DNA of 64,000 bases from positions 62,001 to 126,000 of the forward strand of contig FZLS01000001.1 of the NCBI GenBank assembly GCA_900197625.1, written 5' to 3'. Each line of letters opens with the position of its first letter. Within the stretch, counting starts at the first letter, position 1. A program made the position numbers and the translations under genes. The notes under the pieces are model-generated. The model was not told the DNA's origin and made no database searches. It saw only the letters and a list, made by a program, of their open reading frames with translations. Of this stretch, positions 49,000-57,924 are shown piece by piece. This stretch comes from Rhodobacteraceae bacterium Water-Bin34 (GTDB lineage Bacteria > Pseudomonadota > Alphaproteobacteria > Rhodobacterales > Rhodobacteraceae).

Positions 49000-49259
49000 A
49001 AGAATCTAATTTTATTGTATTTAGAAATAATAATTAAGAAATATTATTCCAAATACATCTATAAACAATTGCTTTTTGCCTTCTAGTATTAGGGTGAAAT
49101 TTATGTTAAACTAAAAAAGAATTAAGGAGCTTTTTGGATTAATATTTGCTTAAAATTTATAATTTTAATTCAGTATTCCCCCACATATTTAGGTTAACTT
49201 TATAAAAATTAAGTGATTATTAATATGTTCATGCTCTGTAGATAAAAGGATAGCTTATA

Positions 49260-49772
49260 ATGGCTAAAGGAAAAAAATTTGGTGAATTTAGGTTAAATGA
49301 TTTCGTTGTTTATCCGGCTCACGGTGTAGGCAAAATCATGACAGTTGAAACACAAGAAATTGCTGGAACACAAATGGAACTATTTGTGATTGCTTTTGAT
49401 AAAGACAAGATGACGTTAAGGGTTCCAACCGCCAAAGCTACTGCTGTTGGCATGAGAAATTTGGCAAGCACAGAACTTGTTGAAAAAGCAATGAAAACAC
49501 TTAAAGGTCGTGCGCGTGTTAAACGTGCTATGTGGTCTCGACGTGCGCAAGAGTATGAACAAAAAATAAACTCTGGGGATTTGATGTCTATTGCTGAAGT
49601 CGTTCGTGATTTACATAGAAATGATGAGGAAAGAGAGCAGTCATATTCTGAAAGACAATTGTATGAAGCAGCACTTGAGCGTTTAACACGCGAAGTTGCA
49701 GCCGTAGATGGAACTGATGAAGGTGTAGCCGGGGAAAAAGTTACAGACATACTCGTGGCGCGTGCATCTTAA
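49260..49772 (+). CDS. carD: CarD-family transcriptional regulator
   Basis: A 170-residue RNA-polymerase-binding regulator. The N-terminal RNAP-interaction domain contains FRLNDFVVYPAHGVGKIMTVE and the C-terminal helical part has RAMWSRRAQEYEQKINSGD and VVRDLHRNDEEREQSYSERQLYEAALERL. CarD stabilises open complexes, often at rRNA promoters. AAAGGA precedes the ATG. The 260 bases upstream are AT-rich with no readable gene or clear element. Confidence 0.92.
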   Translation: MAKGKKFGEFRLNDFVVYPAHGVGKIMTVETQEIAGTQMELFVIAFDKDKMTLRVPTAKATAVGMRNLASTELVEKAMKTLKGRARVKRAMWSRRAQEYEQKINSGDLMSIAEVVRDLHRNDEEREQSYSERQLYEAALERLTREVAAVDGTDEGVAGEKVTDILVARAS

Positions 49773-49813
49773 TATATAAAATATAAAGCTTTACTGTTTT
49801 TTGATGGTAGAGC

Positions 49814-50578
49814 TTATAAGGCTAAAGCTGCTGCTAATGTGGCCATTTCTGCAAATTTTTGAGAAGCACCTAATACATCTCCTGTTTGACCTCCAATTTT
49901 TGCTTTTGCTACCACAAAAACTGGAAGTGCAAAAAGCAAACCAATTAAAATTATAAGAAAACCAGATATTCCAAAGCATATTAATGCAATAATAAATGTT
50001 GTAATAATAGCTATATGAATAGAAATTAACTGTGGTTTTCCAACAGTTGCTGACAAGCCATTGTTTCTTGCATTGGGTACAAACCTCATTGCTATAACCA
50101 TAGGCAATCTGCTAATTGCCCCAATGCCAGCAAGTGTCCAAATTGGGTTTTGTGAAATCAATAATTCGAATAATGACCATTGTGCTATTAAGAATAAAAT
50201 CAACGTGCATGCTCCATAAACGCCAATAGAACTGTCTTTCATAATTTCCAATCGGCGAACTGAGTTTTGACCACCCCAAAAGCCATCAGCACAATCAGCC
50301 AAACCGTCTTCGTGCATCCCTCCAGTAATAGCAATTAGTAGCAAAAGTGTTATAGCTGCACAGAAACCAGGAGAAAGACCCAATGAGTTGAGCGAAAGAA
50401 AGATAATACCAGACAGAGCTCCAATCAATGCTCCAACTATTGGATAAGCCCATGTTGCATTCTTAGCTCTAATGCCTGCTCGAGAATGGTCTACAGGAAC
50501 ACTAATACGAGTTAATAAACTAATAGCAGCCCACAAATCGTGAGCTTCAATTAATGTATCTTTTTGATTGTCGTTCAT
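49814..50578 (-). CDS. cobS: Adenosylcobinamide-GDP ribazoletransferase CobS
   Basis: A 254-residue integral membrane enzyme that joins adenosylcobinamide-GDP to alpha-ribazole phosphate, the last assembly step of cobalamin. It shows the GGMHEDGLADCADGFWGGQN aspartate motif and RRLEIMKDSSIGVYG, with about five membrane helices. It is divergent from cobT (84-base gap) and convergent with carD. No cobalamin riboswitch is apparent. Confidence 0.93.
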   Translation of the reverse strand: MNDNQKDTLIEAHDLWAAISLLTRISVPVDHSRAGIRAKNATWAYPIVGALIGALSGIIFLSLNSLGLSPGFCAAITLLLLIAITGGMHEDGLADCADGFWGGQNSVRRLEIMKDSSIGVYGACTLILFLIAQWSLFELLISQNPIWTLAGIGAISRLPMVIAMRFVPNARNNGLSATVGKPQLISIHIAIITTFIIALICFGISGFLIILIGLLFALPVFVVAKAKIGGQTGDVLGASQKFAEMATLAAALAL

Positions 50579-50662
50579 TTGATAAATACTTCGTTAATAG
50601 GATTTTAACTTTTGTAAGATGGCGCTAAAAGGTACAAAAAATCAACAAAGAAATATATAACC

Positions 50663-51682
50663 ATGAATGAAGCAAAATTTACGAACCTAAATGAATTCAA
50701 AGAAATATTACAATCTCAACCTATTGCGAATTCTGACATAAAAGATCGTGCATTTGAAAGAAACAGTCAACTGACTAAGCCTCCTGGTGCATTGGGGCGT
50801 TTAGAGGAACTTTCAATATGGTTTTCAAGTTGGCATGGAAATGAAGTTCCAACAATTACCTCGCCTCAAGTAGCTGTTTTTGCTGGAAATCATGGTGTTA
50901 CCACTCAAGGAGTGTCTGCGTTCCCACAAGAAGTAACTGCACAAATGGTGTTGAATTTTGAATATGGGGGTGCAGCTATAAACCAAATGTGTAAAACATT
51001 TGACGCTAAGCTGGATGTTGTAGCTCTTGATCTTGATAGTCCAACAAATGATTTTACTTGTGAGGCAGCAATGTCTGAAGTTGAATGTATTGATGCCTTG
51101 AAAACAGGTTGGAATGCAGTTGATGAAAATACCGATTTATTTGTTGCGGGTGAAATGGGTATTGGGAATACTACTTCAGCAGCAGCGATTGCAAATGCTT
51201 TGTATGGTGGAGATGCGTCAGACTGGGTTGGTCGTGGCACTGGTATAGATAACGAAGGGTTAAAAAACAAATCTCTTGTTGTTGCAGCAGGTCTAGAAAA
51301 AAATGCTTCTGCAATAGGTAATGGTCTTGAAGCATTGAGATGTTTAGGTGGAAGAGAATTAGCTGCCATTGCTGGATCAATTGCAAGTGCAAGATCAAAA
51401 TCTATACCGGTAATTTTAGATGGTTTTATTTGTACTGCTGCAGCCGCTTGTTTAGAAGCAACAATCTCAGGGTCTTTAGATCATTGTGTTGCTGGTCATG
51501 AATCAAATGAGCAAGCTCATAAAGAGCTTTTGAAGCGTCTAAATAAGAAACCTTTACTTTCCCTTGGAATGAGGCTTGGTGAGGGTTCTGGAGCAACCAT
51601 GGCAATTGGAGTCCTTAAAGCTGCAATTGCATGCCATTCAGGAATGGCTACTTTTGCTGAAGCAGGCGTTTCAGAAGATTAA
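50663..51682 (+). CDS. cobT: Nicotinate-nucleotide-dimethylbenzimidazole phosphoribosyltransferase CobT
   Basis: A 339-residue enzyme that makes alpha-ribazole 5'-phosphate from DMB and nicotinate mononucleotide. It shows LTKPPGALGRLEELS, VFAGNHGVTTQGVSAFP, GEMGIGNTTSAAAIA, VGRGTGIDNEG and LGMRLGEGSGATMA. The active-site glutamate of the EGSG region is present. With CobS it builds the lower-ligand part of cobalamin needed by NrdJ. Confidence 0.94.
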   Translation: MNEAKFTNLNEFKEILQSQPIANSDIKDRAFERNSQLTKPPGALGRLEELSIWFSSWHGNEVPTITSPQVAVFAGNHGVTTQGVSAFPQEVTAQMVLNFEYGGAAINQMCKTFDAKLDVVALDLDSPTNDFTCEAAMSEVECIDALKTGWNAVDENTDLFVAGEMGIGNTTSAAAIANALYGGDASDWVGRGTGIDNEGLKNKSLVVAAGLEKNASAIGNGLEALRCLGGRELAAIAGSIASARSKSIPVILDGFICTAAAACLEATISGSLDHCVAGHESNEQAHKELLKRLNKKPLLSLGMRLGEGSGATMAIGVLKAAIACHSGMATFAEAGVSED

Positions 51683-51760
51683 TCTCATGTCTTTATAATA
51701 GATAAACTAGTTTATTCATTAATTAGCACTAGTTATCTAACAATGATTAGGAGAGATGAT

Positions 51761-52114
51761 ATGGCTGACTTAGAAGTTTTATATAATTCGGAATGCCCAA
51801 TATGTAACAGAGAAATTAACCATTATAAAAAGATATCAAAAAATAATATTAATTTTATACCAATTTCTACTGAAACATTAAAATCATGGTCTTTGAGTGA
51901 AGATCAAGCTGCAAAAAAACTTCATGCTAGATTAAATGGAAAACAAATAGATGGAGTGGACGCTTTCCTAGTTATTTGGGATAAGTTGCCATACTATCGG
52001 CTTCTCAGTAAAATTATAGCGATATGGCCAGTGAAAAATATTTCAAATTTATTATATTCAAAAATTTTGGCGCCTTTGCTTTTCAAATTGCATAAATACA
52101 GAAATAAAATTTAG
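51761..52114 (+). CDS. DCC-family thiol-disulfide oxidoreductase-like protein (DUF393)
   Basis: A 117-residue thioredoxin-like protein with the redox motif CPIC in EVLYNSECPICNREINHY and the GVDAFLVIWDKLPYYRLLSKII segment of the family. The ATG at 51761 has GGAG 7 bases upstream. Role unknown. It converges with the acyl-CoA ligase gene. Confidence 0.8.
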   Translation: MADLEVLYNSECPICNREINHYKKISKNNINFIPISTETLKSWSLSEDQAAKKLHARLNGKQIDGVDAFLVIWDKLPYYRLLSKIIAIWPVKNISNLLYSKILAPLLFKLHKYRNKI

Positions 52115-52137
52115 ACAAGTTCAGAATGTTTTATTAC

Positions 52138-53766
52138 TTATTCTAAATTTTTAGCTTCGTCTCTCAGTAGGAATTTTTGTATTTTACCTGTCGATGTTCT
52201 GGGAATACTTTTAATGACGAACTTTTTGGGAATTTTGTATGATGCAAGAAATTTTTTACACCAAGTCATTAATTCATTTTCATTAATTTTATGACCATCA
52301 ATTATTTGCACAAATGCACAGGGTGTTTCTCCCCACTTTTCATCAGGCATGGCTACAACGGCTGCAATTTCTACTGAGCTATGGCTATATAAAACTTCTT
52401 CTATTTCAATGGATGAGATGTTTTCACCACCTGATATAATTATATCTTTTGATCGATCCTTTAGTTGTAAGTATCCATCCGCATGCATAACTCCCAGATC
52501 ACCTGAATGAAACCAGCCACCATTAAATGCTTCTTTGGTTGCTTGAGGGTTTTTGAAATATCCTTTCATCACGACATTTCCTCTAAACATAACTTCTCCA
52601 AGAGACTTTCCATCTCTTGGAACTGGTTTCATAGTCTTGGGATCTAATACATCTAGCCCTTCTAATGGGAGGTATCGGACACCTTGACGAGATTTTAATT
52701 TTGCTTGATCTTCTACTGAAAGTTTAGACCAATTTTCTTGCCAATCATTTACAACAGCAGGGCCATAAGTTTCCGTTAATCCGTATAAATGTGTAACATT
52801 AAAACCAGATAAATTCATTTCAGTTAATATTTTTTCAGGCGGTGGAGCTGCAGCAGTTAAAAACTGTACAACATGGTCTAATTTACGTTTTTCAGATTGA
52901 AGAGCGTTAACAATAACTGACATTACTATAGGTGCGCCACAAAGGTGGGAAACCTTATGATCTGAAATTAAATGCCAGATTTTATCTGCTCGTACTTGTC
53001 TTAAGCATACATGGGTTCCAGAGATTGCCGACATTGTCCATGGAAAGCACCAACCGTTACAATGAAACATTGGTAAAGTCCAAAGATATACTGAATGTTT
53101 GGGCATCGACATAGTTAATGCATTTCCTTGGGCTAGCAAATAAGCCCCACGATGATGCGTGACGACACCTTTAGGGTCCCCGGTTGTTCCAGATGTGTAA
53201 TTAATTGAAATAGCATCCCATTCGTTTTCAGGCATCATCCATTGGAATGCATCATCACCTTGTGAAATAAATTCTTCATAATTTATAGATTCAGTTTTTT
53301 CTTTTTTGCCTAAATATTCGATGTCATTATATTCAATTATTATTGGATTAATATCTATATTTTTAAGGGCTCCTTGAGCCAAAGCCATATATTCACTATC
53401 AACAATAAACACTTTAGTTTCAGCGTGATTTAGTTGAAACGAAATAGTGTTTGCATCAAGTCTTGTGTTTATTGAATGCAAGATTGCTCCAGACATTGGA
53501 ACGCCATAATGCGCTTCAAGCATTGCTGGAGTATTTGGAAGTAGTACTGAAACAGTATCGCCACGCTTCACGCCAAGTTTATTTAGAGATGAGGCTAATT
53601 TGATAGAGCGTTGGTAAAGCTCTGAATAATTTTGACGTAAGTTCCCATGAATAATAGCGATTTGATCAGGAAAAACATTAGCAGCGCGTTCTAAAAAAGT
53701 CAGGGGCGTGAGCGGTTGGTAATTAGCTGGGTTTTGGTCAAGGTCTTTATTATATGGATTAGTCAT
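52138..53766 (-). CDS. AMP-forming acyl-CoA ligase in the demethylase operon
   Basis: A 542-residue ligase that activates a carboxylate to its CoA thioester. It carries the A3 motif YTSGTTGDPKGVVTH, A5 YGLTETYGP, A7 SGDLGV, A8 KDRSKDIIISGGENISSIE, and the catalytic lysine in PRTSTGKIQKF. It belongs to the medium-chain/plant-AAE-like group rather than the DmdB proteins I can recall, but could fill the DmdB role (3-methylmercaptopropionate to its CoA ester). It ends a four-gene leftward unit, 5 bases after the crotonase gene. Confidence 0.83.
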   Translation of the reverse strand: MTNPYNKDLDQNPANYQPLTPLTFLERAANVFPDQIAIIHGNLRQNYSELYQRSIKLASSLNKLGVKRGDTVSVLLPNTPAMLEAHYGVPMSGAILHSINTRLDANTISFQLNHAETKVFIVDSEYMALAQGALKNIDINPIIIEYNDIEYLGKKEKTESINYEEFISQGDDAFQWMMPENEWDAISINYTSGTTGDPKGVVTHHRGAYLLAQGNALTMSMPKHSVYLWTLPMFHCNGWCFPWTMSAISGTHVCLRQVRADKIWHLISDHKVSHLCGAPIVMSVIVNALQSEKRKLDHVVQFLTAAAPPPEKILTEMNLSGFNVTHLYGLTETYGPAVVNDWQENWSKLSVEDQAKLKSRQGVRYLPLEGLDVLDPKTMKPVPRDGKSLGEVMFRGNVVMKGYFKNPQATKEAFNGGWFHSGDLGVMHADGYLQLKDRSKDIIISGGENISSIEIEEVLYSHSSVEIAAVVAMPDEKWGETPCAFVQIIDGHKINENELMTWCKKFLASYKIPKKFVIKSIPRTSTGKIQKFLLRDEAKNLE

Positions 53767-53771
53767 TTTAT

Positions 53772-54584
53772 TTAGTTATCTTTCCAAGCTGGAGCTCGTT
53801 TTTCTATGAATGCATTAATCCCTTCTTTTGCATCAATAGCTAACATATTTTCCACCATAATCTTGGATGCATATTGATATGCTTGTGGAAGACTCATGTC
53901 ACATTGTGTGTAAAAAGCTTCTTTTCCTGTAGCTAAAGTTATACTTGATTTTGATGCAATTTTTTCAGCAAGTTTAGTCACTGTATCTTCAAGCATTATA
54001 TTCTTTACCGATTGATTAATTAATCCAATGTCTACAGCATGATCAGCTGATATCATCTCCCCAGTTAAAAGCATCTTCATCGCATGCTTTTTTGAAACGT
54101 TTCTTGATAATGCAACCATAGGAGTTGAACAGAAAAGTCCAATGTTTACTCCGGGAGTGCTAAATTTAGCATTATTATCTGCAATTGCTAAATCGCAACT
54201 TGCGACCAGTTGACATCCTGCAGCTGTAGCAACGCCTTCTACCTCTGCTATCACTGGTTTTGAACAGCTTGTTATATTCTGCATTAATGTGGAGCACATA
54301 TTCATTATATAGGAAAAGAACTCTTCACCTTTATCTGAGTTTGATCTAGCTGATGTTAACTCTTTTAGGTCATGTCCAGCTGAAAAAGCTGGTCCATTTG
54401 AACTTAGGATAATAACTCTAATTGAAGCATCATTGCTTGCTTCAGAGAAGATTTTGTTAAGTGCTAAAAGCATTTTTTCAGATAATGCATTTCGCCTTTT
54501 TTGATCATCAAGTGTAATTCTTAGAATCCCATTTTCCTTAAGTTCAACTATAATAAAATCATATTCACCAGTTGCCCAAAACAT
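53772..54584 (-). CDS. Crotonase-fold protein lacking hydratase glutamates (ECHDC3-like)
   Basis: A 270-residue member of the enoyl-CoA hydratase superfamily. The oxyanion-hole region is kept (PAFSAGHDLKEL and ATAAGCQLVASCDLAIA). The two catalytic glutamates of enoyl-CoA hydratase are replaced by Gln125 (AGCQLV) and Gly145 (TPGVNIG), the pattern of ECHDC3-type proteins. Standard hydration is therefore unlikely, and it should not be called DmdD. AAAGGA precedes the ATG. It follows osmC by 23 bases. Confidence 0.85.
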   Translation of the reverse strand: MFWATGEYDFIIVELKENGILRITLDDQKRRNALSEKMLLALNKIFSEASNDASIRVIILSSNGPAFSAGHDLKELTSARSNSDKGEEFFSYIMNMCSTLMQNITSCSKPVIAEVEGVATAAGCQLVASCDLAIADNNAKFSTPGVNIGLFCSTPMVALSRNVSKKHAMKMLLTGEMISADHAVDIGLINQSVKNIMLEDTVTKLAEKIASKSSITLATGKEAFYTQCDMSLPQAYQYASKIMVENMLAIDAKEGINAFIEKRAPAWKDN

Positions 54585-54607
54585 AGCATTATTCCTTTAA
54601 TTAAGAG

Positions 54608-55060
54608 TTAGCTGTTGATATTAATTGTAACACTATCAGCTAATGTGTTTGCAATAAAACAATAATTATGAGCTCGTTCGTGCATTTTCTTTAAATTTTC
54701 CTCATCTACAGAAAATCCCTCATCAAAAGTTACATCAGGGTGAAGATCAATTTGTGTTACTGACATTTGCCCTTTTGAGCTTTTTCCTAGGTGGGCAATA
54801 GCATGGTCACTGAAGCTTAAAACTGGCCATTTAGCCTTCGCTGAAAGAGCTAAGAATGTCATCATATGACAACTAGATAAAGCTGCGGCAAGTGCCTGCT
54901 CAGGATTCGTGTGCTCGATACTTCCCCCCCAATCTGGTGCTGCATCTACTATTACTTTATTTTGGTCATTATACATTATGCTATGAGAATTTGTATATTT
55001 TCCTGGAGCTAATTCGGCTTCTGATCTTTGCCAATATAACTTTATTGATAATTCATTCAT
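54608..55060 (-). CDS. OsmC/Ohr-family peroxidase-like protein
   Basis: A 150-residue OsmC-fold protein. Two redox cysteines are visible: SSCHMMTFLALSA (peroxidatic) and HNYCFIANTL (resolving). OsmC/Ohr enzymes reduce organic hydroperoxides with dihydrolipoyl or other thiols. Its start lies 9 bases past the DmdA-like stop, and AGGA precedes the ATG. Methanethiol-derived or other reactive sulfur species are a plausible target here, as inference. Confidence 0.85.
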   Translation of the reverse strand: MNELSIKLYWQRSEAELAPGKYTNSHSIMYNDQNKVIVDAAPDWGGSIEHTNPEQALAAALSSCHMMTFLALSAKAKWPVLSFSDHAIAHLGKSSKGQMSVTQIDLHPDVTFDEGFSVDEENLKKMHERAHNYCFIANTLADSVTININS

Positions 55061-55069
55061 ATTTTTTTC

Positions 55070-56230
55070 CTAGACTGTACTCGAAGCAGTGATTTTTTTC
55101 TTTGGGTCATAAAAAGGTTTGTTAACTATTGTTGCTTCTTTAATGCCAGAGGGTGTTTCAATTTGAATCTTTGTATCAATTCCAGAATTTTCAATTGATA
55201 TCATGGCTAATGCGATATTTTTTTCTAATCGAGGTGAATAAACTGCTGAAGTGACTTTACCAATAACTTTGTTGTTTTTAATGATTTTCCAGAAAGTAGT
55301 GTTTGGCCCTTTAAGGGGTTCACAATCTATCATGAGGCCAACTTGCTTTCTTGTTACTCCATTGGCCTTTATTTTACTTAAAGCTTTGTGACCAATAAAT
55401 TTCCTACCACTGTCTAGGTCAACCAATCTATCCAAGCCAAGTTCATAGGGGTTTGTTAAAATATCCATATCAGCATGATAAGAAAGCATACCACCTTCAA
55501 TGCGCCTGATTGATGATGTATGGCCAGGGCTGAGATTAAACTCTTTACCTGCTGACATTATTGTATTCCAAAGCTCAGTTCCACGCGAACCATCTTGCAA
55601 GTAAATTTCATATCCTAACTCACTAGACCAGCCAGTTCTTGAAACTACTAAATCAATTCCATTTAAAGTTAGGTGTTCTAACCAATAGTATTTTAGATCT
55701 TTAATGCCATCCCCAAAAAGTTTTTGCATTATTTTTCCAGATTTGGGGCCTTGCAATTGTAATGGGGAAACATCTGGTTCGTGTATTGTAACATCTAAGC
55801 CGGAATTTATAGCTACACCCTGTGCCCAAAATAGAATGTCGCTGTCAGCTAAAGAAATCCAAAACTTGTTTTCTTCAAGACGCAATAAAACTGGATCATT
55901 TAATATACCACCTTCAGCGTTTGTAATGATAATATATTTGCACTGACCAACAGCTAATTTAGATAAATCACGAGGTGTAAGGAGCTGAACAAATTCCGCA
56001 GCATCAGGCCCGTTTATTTCAACCTGCCTTTCTACAGCAACATCACATAAAATTGCATCATTCACTAAATTCCAAAAATTTTGTTCTGGATCTCCAAAGT
56101 CACGTGGTATGTACATGTGATTGTAAACTGAAAAATCTTTAGCACCCCAACTAACTGTTGCGTCAAAGTAAGGCGATTTTCGTATTTGTGTTCCAAACCC
56201 AAAGTTTTTTTTGTTTTCTGAAGATTGCAT
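55070..56230 (-). CDS. dmdA: DmdA-like tetrahydrofolate-dependent demethylase (GcvT fold)
   Basis: A 386-residue GcvT-fold protein. Residues 33-140 match dimethylsulfoniopropionate demethylase closely in pattern (FSVYNHMYIPRDF, CDVAVERQVEINGPDA, TPRDLSKLAVGQCKYI, GGILNDPVLLRL, WISLADSDILFWAQGV). DmdA moves a methyl from DMSP to tetrahydrofolate, leaving 3-methylmercaptopropionate. Two DmdA landmarks differ: GWSSELGYEIYL (usually GYSKQGGFEIYV) near 200-211 and GHTSSIRRIEGG (usually CPNLIERVEGG) near 236-247. It may be a divergent DmdA or act on another methylated compound. It leads the operon and is preceded by an Lrp-type regulator. Confidence 0.62.
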   Translation of the reverse strand: MQSSENKKNFGFGTQIRKSPYFDATVSWGAKDFSVYNHMYIPRDFGDPEQNFWNLVNDAILCDVAVERQVEINGPDAAEFVQLLTPRDLSKLAVGQCKYIIITNAEGGILNDPVLLRLEENKFWISLADSDILFWAQGVAINSGLDVTIHEPDVSPLQLQGPKSGKIMQKLFGDGIKDLKYYWLEHLTLNGIDLVVSRTGWSSELGYEIYLQDGSRGTELWNTIMSAGKEFNLSPGHTSSIRRIEGGMLSYHADMDILTNPYELGLDRLVDLDSGRKFIGHKALSKIKANGVTRKQVGLMIDCEPLKGPNTTFWKIIKNNKVIGKVTSAVYSPRLEKNIALAMISIENSGIDTKIQIETPSGIKEATIVNKPFYDPKKKITASSTV

Positions 56231-56348
56231 TTATTTACTCACGAATTGTTGTATTGAGAGTAAAGTTATATTTGATAATCATTAAAAGGTTGTACTAAAT
56301 TATTTTTAAAAATAGTCCAATCAGACTAAATATTTAACTTTTTAATAA

Positions 56349-56849
56349 TTATTTATTTATTGGTATCAATTTTGATAAATTAGGATGAGATGATTTGATC
56401 TCTTTTGTAACTATATAGGTCATATATTTGTCTATTTTTAAATCATTTGAAATCATTTCATTCATTAATTCTTGAAAACTTTTTAAATCTGGTGTTATCA
56501 CTTTTATTATATAATCAGTCCCACCTCCAGTCGATATGCACTCTGTTATTTCATCTAAATCTTTTATATATTTTTCAAAGTTGTCGAAGTCAGTTTTCCT
56601 ATGATTTGATAAAGATATAGTAACAATTACATTTGTTACATCGACAAAATTCTTTAATGAAATGTTTGCTGAGTAACTATCAATGAAGCCTGATTTTTTT
56701 AATTTGCCTAAACGAATCCAGCAAGGTGTGGCGGACAGATTCACAACTTCAGCTAATTTGGTTTTACTAAGATTACCATGATGCTGTAATGCACTTAGAA
56801 TTCTAATATCTGTTGCATCTAATGGAATATTTTTCATATTGGAGCTCAT
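56349..56849 (-). CDS. Lrp/AsnC-family transcriptional regulator
   Basis: A 166-residue regulator with an N-terminal helix-turn-helix (IRILSALQHHGNLSKTKLAEVV, LSATPCWIRLGKLKKSGFI) and a C-terminal RAM ligand-binding domain (CISTGGGTDYIIKVITPDLKSFQELMNE). It lies 118 bases upstream of the DmdA-like gene on the same strand and is divergent from ltnD, so it may control either or both. Effector unknown. Confidence 0.85.
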   Translation of the reverse strand: MSSNMKNIPLDATDIRILSALQHHGNLSKTKLAEVVNLSATPCWIRLGKLKKSGFIDSYSANISLKNFVDVTNVIVTISLSNHRKTDFDNFEKYIKDLDEITECISTGGGTDYIIKVITPDLKSFQELMNEMISNDLKIDKYMTYIVTKEIKSSHPNLSKLIPINK

Positions 56850-56990
56850 AAGGTAATGATTTTAGAAATTTAAAAAACTTTAAGTATAAAATATAAATAT
56901 GCAAATTATTTTATAATTCTTCCCTTAAATATAACTATACCTAGAAAGAATAGATGTTATAAAAACAAAAATGCGAAAGTAGTAAAATAT

Positions 56991-57887
56991 ATGAAGAATA
57001 ATATTGCGGTTATTGGTCTTGGATCAATGGGGTATGGAATTGCTAGTTCTTGTTTGCGAAGTGGCCATTTAGTATGGGGATTGGATACTAATATTGATCA
57101 AGTGACTAAGTTTTGCAAATTAGGTGGACAAAATAGTAGCTTAAATACAGTAATAAATGATATTGATGTAGTTTTAGTGGTGGTGCTTAATTCCACTCAG
57201 ACAGAAACTGTACTTTTTGGTGAAGAAGGTGTTGTAAAAAAATTACGATCAGGATCAGTTGTAATTTCATGTGCAACAGTTGCACCAAATTTTGCAAAAG
57301 ATATGGAAAAAAGGTGCAAAGAGTTTGGGGTTCTTTACCTAGATGCACCAATTTCTGGAGGATCAGTAAAAGCTGCAAATGGTCAATTATCAATTATGGC
57401 ATCTGGTACGAAAGAGGCATTCGAAGCTGCTTCTGCTGCTTTAAAAAGTATATCTGAAACTGTTTTTGAATTGGGTGATGAGGCCGGTGCAGGAAGTTCA
57501 ATGAAAGCTGTTAATCAGTTATTGGCTGGAGTCCATATTGCTGTAATGGCCGAAGCATTAACTTTTGGAATTTCTCAGGGAATATCTCCTGAAAAATTTA
57601 TTGAAACTATAAGTAAATGTGCTGGAACAAGCTGGATGTTAGAAAATCGTGCGCCACATATTGCTGATGGTGATTATGAGCCCCGTAGCTCAATTAACAT
57701 TTGGCCAAAAGATTTAGGAATTGTTCTTGATGTAGCTAAAGATGCCAAGTTTAATGCTCCAATAACAAAAGTAGCATTAGATCAATTCTCAGCAGCTGTA
57801 GATATGGGATTAGGTTTTGAGGATGATGCCGCAGTTGCAAAAGTTTACGCAAAATCAGCAAAAATATCATTGCCCCAAAAAACATGA
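56991..57887 (+). CDS. ltnD: L-threonate dehydrogenase LtnD
   Basis: A 298-residue beta-hydroxyacid dehydrogenase that oxidises L-threonate (or a related tetronate) to 2-oxo-tetronate with NAD. It shows the Rossmann motif IGLGSMGYGIA, YLDAPISGGSVKAANGQL (substrate loop), the catalytic lysine in GSSMKAVNQLL, and INIWPKDLGIVLD. It heads the four-gene otn operon. The clade fits LtnD by context with otnKCI. Confidence 0.88.
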   Translation: MKNNIAVIGLGSMGYGIASSCLRSGHLVWGLDTNIDQVTKFCKLGGQNSSLNTVINDIDVVLVVVLNSTQTETVLFGEEGVVKKLRSGSVVISCATVAPNFAKDMEKRCKEFGVLYLDAPISGGSVKAANGQLSIMASGTKEAFEAASAALKSISETVFELGDEAGAGSSMKAVNQLLAGVHIAVMAEALTFGISQGISPEKFIETISKCAGTSWMLENRAPHIADGDYEPRSSINIWPKDLGIVLDVAKDAKFNAPITKVALDQFSAAVDMGLGFEDDAAVAKVYAKSAKISLPQKT

Positions 57888-57924
57888 TATTTATATTCTT
57901 TAGTTACATGGGATCTGATTATTT

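Noticed and set aside
49319-49750. 143-codon frame opposite carD
   Set aside because: Antisense shadow of CarD with a Ser/Thr-rich low-information sequence.
50905-51369. 154-codon frame opposite cobT
   Set aside because: Antisense shadow of a conserved enzyme with no independent support.
53772-54584. Naming the crotonase DmdD (methylthioacryloyl-CoA hydratase)
   Set aside because: Both catalytic glutamates are replaced (Gln125, Gly145), matching ECHDC3-type proteins instead.
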